Assembly (NCBI GenBank): GCA_017525805.1
Contig: JAFXSH010000160.1
Location: 1 to 8,211, forward strand
Reading direction: 5' to 3'
Source of the DNA: Clostridia bacterium
GTDB taxonomy: Bacteria > Bacillota_A > Clostridia > Christensenellales > Aristaeellaceae
DNA length: 8,211 bases
The position numbers and the translations under genes are program-made. The notes beneath the pieces are model-generated. The model saw only the letters and a program-made list of their open reading frames with translations, did not search any database and was not told where the DNA came from. This document shows positions 7,401 through 8,211 of the stretch, piece after piece (positions within the stretch are counted from its first letter, which is position 1; each line of letters begins with the position of its first letter).

Positions 7401-7477
7401 GAATCGCCTGCCAGGAGGAGCGATACCCCAACGCCCATCTTAGCTCGCGGCGATTGAAGCAGGGGCCGCCACGCCCC
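7401..7477 (+). promoter_or_regulatory. Structured rpsO 5' leader, candidate S15 autoregulatory element
   Basis: AATCGCC at 7402-7408 pairs perfectly with GGCGATT at 7449-7455. Inside it, two exclusive small stems are possible: GAGC 7418-7421 with GCTC 7443-7446, or GCGA 7420-7423 with TCGC 7445-7448; the latter would stack directly on the outer stem. A second hairpin, GGGGC 7462-7466 with GCCCC 7473-7477 (loop CGCCAC), ends at the base before the rpsO ribosome binding site. Ribosomal protein S15 represses its own translation through leader RNA in several bacteria, using unrelated structures. Assigning this leader to that role is inference; the base pairing is seen directly. Confidence 0.55.
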
Positions 7478-7493
7478 AAAGGAGGAAAACACC

Positions 7494-7757
7494 ATGGATA
7501 AGGAAATGAAAGCCCAGATCATGCAGACCTACGCCCGCCACGAAGGCGACACCGGCTCCCCCGAAGTGCAGGTTGCCCTGCTCACCGAGCGGATCAACCA
7601 CCTGAACGAGCACCTGAAGCTGAACAAGAAGGACCACCATTCCCGCCGTGGCCTGCTGCTGATGGTAGGTCAGCGCCGCGGCTTGCTCGACTATCTGAAA
7701 AAGACCGATATCGAGCGCTACCGTGAACTGATTGCCAAGCTGGGTCTGCGTAAGTAA
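7494..7757 (+). CDS. rpsO: 30S ribosomal protein S15
   Basis: An 87-residue primary 16S rRNA-binding protein of the small subunit platform. It matches the family almost end to end: the [19 protein letters not shown] block (16-34), [21 protein letters not shown] (34-54), [17 protein letters not shown] and a C-terminal [11 protein letters not shown]. Length is standard. ATG 7494 is preceded by AAAGGAGG (7478-7485) with an 8-base spacer, a near-ideal ribosome binding site. It has its own promoter and leader and ends in a strong terminator, with pnp downstream as in many bacteria. Confidence 0.98.
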   Translation: MDKEMKAQIMQTYARHEGDTGSPEVQVALLTERINHLNEHLKLNKKDHHSRRGLLLMVGQRRGLLDYLKKTDIERYRELIAKLGLRK

Positions 7758-7767
7758 CGCGCATGAG

Positions 7768-7804
7768 GCTATCGGCTGGAAAATGATTCAGCCGATAGCT
7801 TTTT
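7768..7804 (+). terminator. Strong intrinsic terminator after rpsO
   Basis: GCTATCGGCTG at 7768-7778 pairs without mismatch to CAGCCGATAGC at 7789-7799, 11 pairs. One G-T and one A-T inner pair are also possible, leaving loop AAATGA. TTTTT follows at 7800-7804. It should end most rpsO transcripts, or act as a partial barrier before pnp. Confidence 0.93.
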
Positions 7805-7880
7805 GTTTCATCCTTTCAGGAAGGCTGGACATGCAGTAATTCTTTGAGGAGAAACCAAGCAGGCAAACCCTTGGGAAAGT
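7805..7880 (+). other. Non-coding linker before the hairpin array
   Basis: No gene is supported here. It holds a weak 4-pair hairpin (TCCT 7811-7814 with AGGA 7818-7821) and a 5-pair hairpin (CCAAG 7855-7859 with CTTGG 7870-7874, 10-base loop). TTTCAT at 7806-7811 could pair at long range with ATGAAA at 7881-7886, enclosing this stretch. No sigma-A promoter for pnp is recognisable. It may be the 5' part of the same unit as the array that follows. Confidence 0.4.
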
Positions 7881-8100
7881 ATGAAAGGGCCCGCAGGCCC
7901 GTTCATCAATAATCCGCAGGCGGCGGCATGTACGTCGCCGAGGAGCAAATGAAATTTGCTTCCTATATCAATTTCTGGCCGTAAAATGAGCGTTATCGGC
8001 CCCGTGAGGGGACGAGAATGCCATTTTACAAGAAATTGATGGATCGAATGAAAGCCCGCAAAGCGGGATTTCATTCGCCCATTCGGCGGAGCCGAATGGG
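7881..8100 (+). repeat. Array of six consecutive hairpins between rpsO and pnp
   Basis: Nearly all of this 220-base stretch is self-complementary. H1, 7881-7906: ATGAA/TTCAT plus GGGCC/GGCCC, one mismatch, loop CGCA. H2, 7921-7940: 7 pairs including one G-T, loop ATGTAC. H3, 7942-7962: 9 pairs including one G-T, loop GAA. H4, 7967-8040: the long arm listed separately. H5, 8045-8077: CGAATGAAA/TTTCATTCG plus CCCGC/GCGGG, one mismatch, loop AAA. H6, 8078-8100: 10 perfect pairs, loop GGA, adjoining H5 with no gap. H1 and H5 share one plan: ATGAA arms, a single mismatch, a GC core and an A-containing loop. ATGAAA also occurs at H3. None has a following T-run, so they are not ordinary terminators. 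The array could be a palindromic interspersed repeat cluster (REP/BIME-like), a MITE-like insertion, a structured RNA, or a pnp leader. I recognise no named family. Confidence 0.75.
7967..8040 (+). ncRNA. Long RNA hairpin with GNRA tetraloop (candidate RNase III substrate)
   Basis: ATCAATTTCT 7967-7976 pairs with AGAAATTGAT 8031-8040 (10 perfect pairs). GTAAAATG 7981-7988 pairs with CATTTTAC 8022-8029 (8 perfect pairs), with GGCC (7977-7980) opposite a single A (8030). After a bulged A at 7989, bases 7990-7998 pair with 8013-8021 with one G-T and one A-G mismatch. Then CCCC 8000-8003 pairs with GGGG 8008-8011 across loop GTGA. The total is about 30 pairs. The GTGA loop is a GNRA tetraloop only on the plus strand, which favours a plus-strand transcript. 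It could serve as a double-stranded processing site in the pnp message; that role is inferred, not shown. Confidence 0.6.
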
Positions 8101-8128
8101 AAAGTGTGTGTGAGGAGAGAAAAAGAAA

Positions 8129-8211
8129 ATGGATTACAAAGCGTATTCAATGGAATTTGCGGGCCGCACTCTGACCCTGGAATTCGGCAAGTATGCCCAG
8201 CAGGCGGGCGG
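8129..8211 (+). CDS. pnp: Polyribonucleotide nucleotidyltransferase (PNPase), N-terminal fragment
   Basis: Phosphorolytic 3'-5' exoribonuclease of the RNA degradation machinery. Only 27 complete codons are present before the right edge. The visible N-terminus, MDYKAYSMEFAGRTLTLEFG followed by KYAQQAG, matches the start of PNPase, where an aromatic/acidic stretch, AGRTLT-E-G, then a K/Q-A-x-QA-G motif opens the first RNase PH domain. ATG 8129 has GAGGAG at 8112-8117, 11 bases upstream, a little long. The position after rpsO is the classic rpsO-pnp order. No promoter is visible between the rpsO terminator and this start, so transcription may come through the terminator or from an unrecognised promoter. 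Confidence 0.9.
   Translation, partial: MDYKAYSMEFAGRTLTLEFGKYAQQAG

Noticed and set aside
8025..8053. Possible pnp promoter starting with TTTACA at 8025-8030
   Set aside because: The sequence 17 bases downstream (ATGAAA) is a poor -10, and TTTACA is part of the perfectly paired arm 7981-7988/8022-8029.
7881..8100. CRISPR array
   Set aside because: The units are palindromes of different length and sequence, with no constant direct repeat and no regular unique spacers.
7808..8150. Two minus-strand frames (7808-8074 and 7968-8150) over the rpsO-pnp gap
   Set aside because: They run through the hairpin array, so the peptide is a by-product of palindromic DNA. No ribosome binding site or recognisable domain supports them.

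Overview
The window looks like chromosomal core sequence from a GC-rich member of the Bacillota, most likely an uncultured Clostridia lineage. The evidence is a set of Gram-positive style sigma-A promoters with 17-base spacers, strong GGAGG-type ribosome binding sites, a YlmC/YmxH-family PRC-barrel protein, a DUF5665 protein, the lspA-RluD pair in the same order as Bacillus lspA-ylyB, and rpsO followed by pnp. This placement comes from gene content and recalled family resemblance only; no database search was possible.

Layout from left to right. The 3' three quarters of clpB (disaggregase) enter from the left edge and end at an intrinsic terminator. A small YlmC/YmxH-type gene follows. Next is a well-promoted gene for a cytoplasmic family 20 glycoside hydrolase. 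It runs directly, with no base between the stop codons, into a convergent minus-strand operon, DUF5665 protein - lspA - RluD-type pseudouridine synthase. That operon's promoter stands back to back with the promoter of an aspartate kinase gene. Then come rpsO with its own promoter and a structured leader, a strong terminator, a 371-base gap, and the first 27 codons of pnp at the right edge.

Most genes are housekeeping: protein disaggregation, lipoprotein maturation, rRNA modification, entry to the aspartate amino-acid family, ribosome assembly and RNA decay. The glycosidase is the one catabolic gene.

The most unusual part is the rpsO-pnp gap. Almost every base from 7881 to 8100 lies in one of six consecutive hairpins. 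One is a 74-base, roughly 30-pair arm capped by a GTGA (GNRA) tetraloop, and several share ATGAAA/TTTCAT arms. It could be a dispersed palindromic repeat cluster, a structured RNA, or an elaborate pnp leader processed by RNase III. The other notable point is a cysteine in place of the invariant glycine before the lysine in the first Walker A motif of ClpB.
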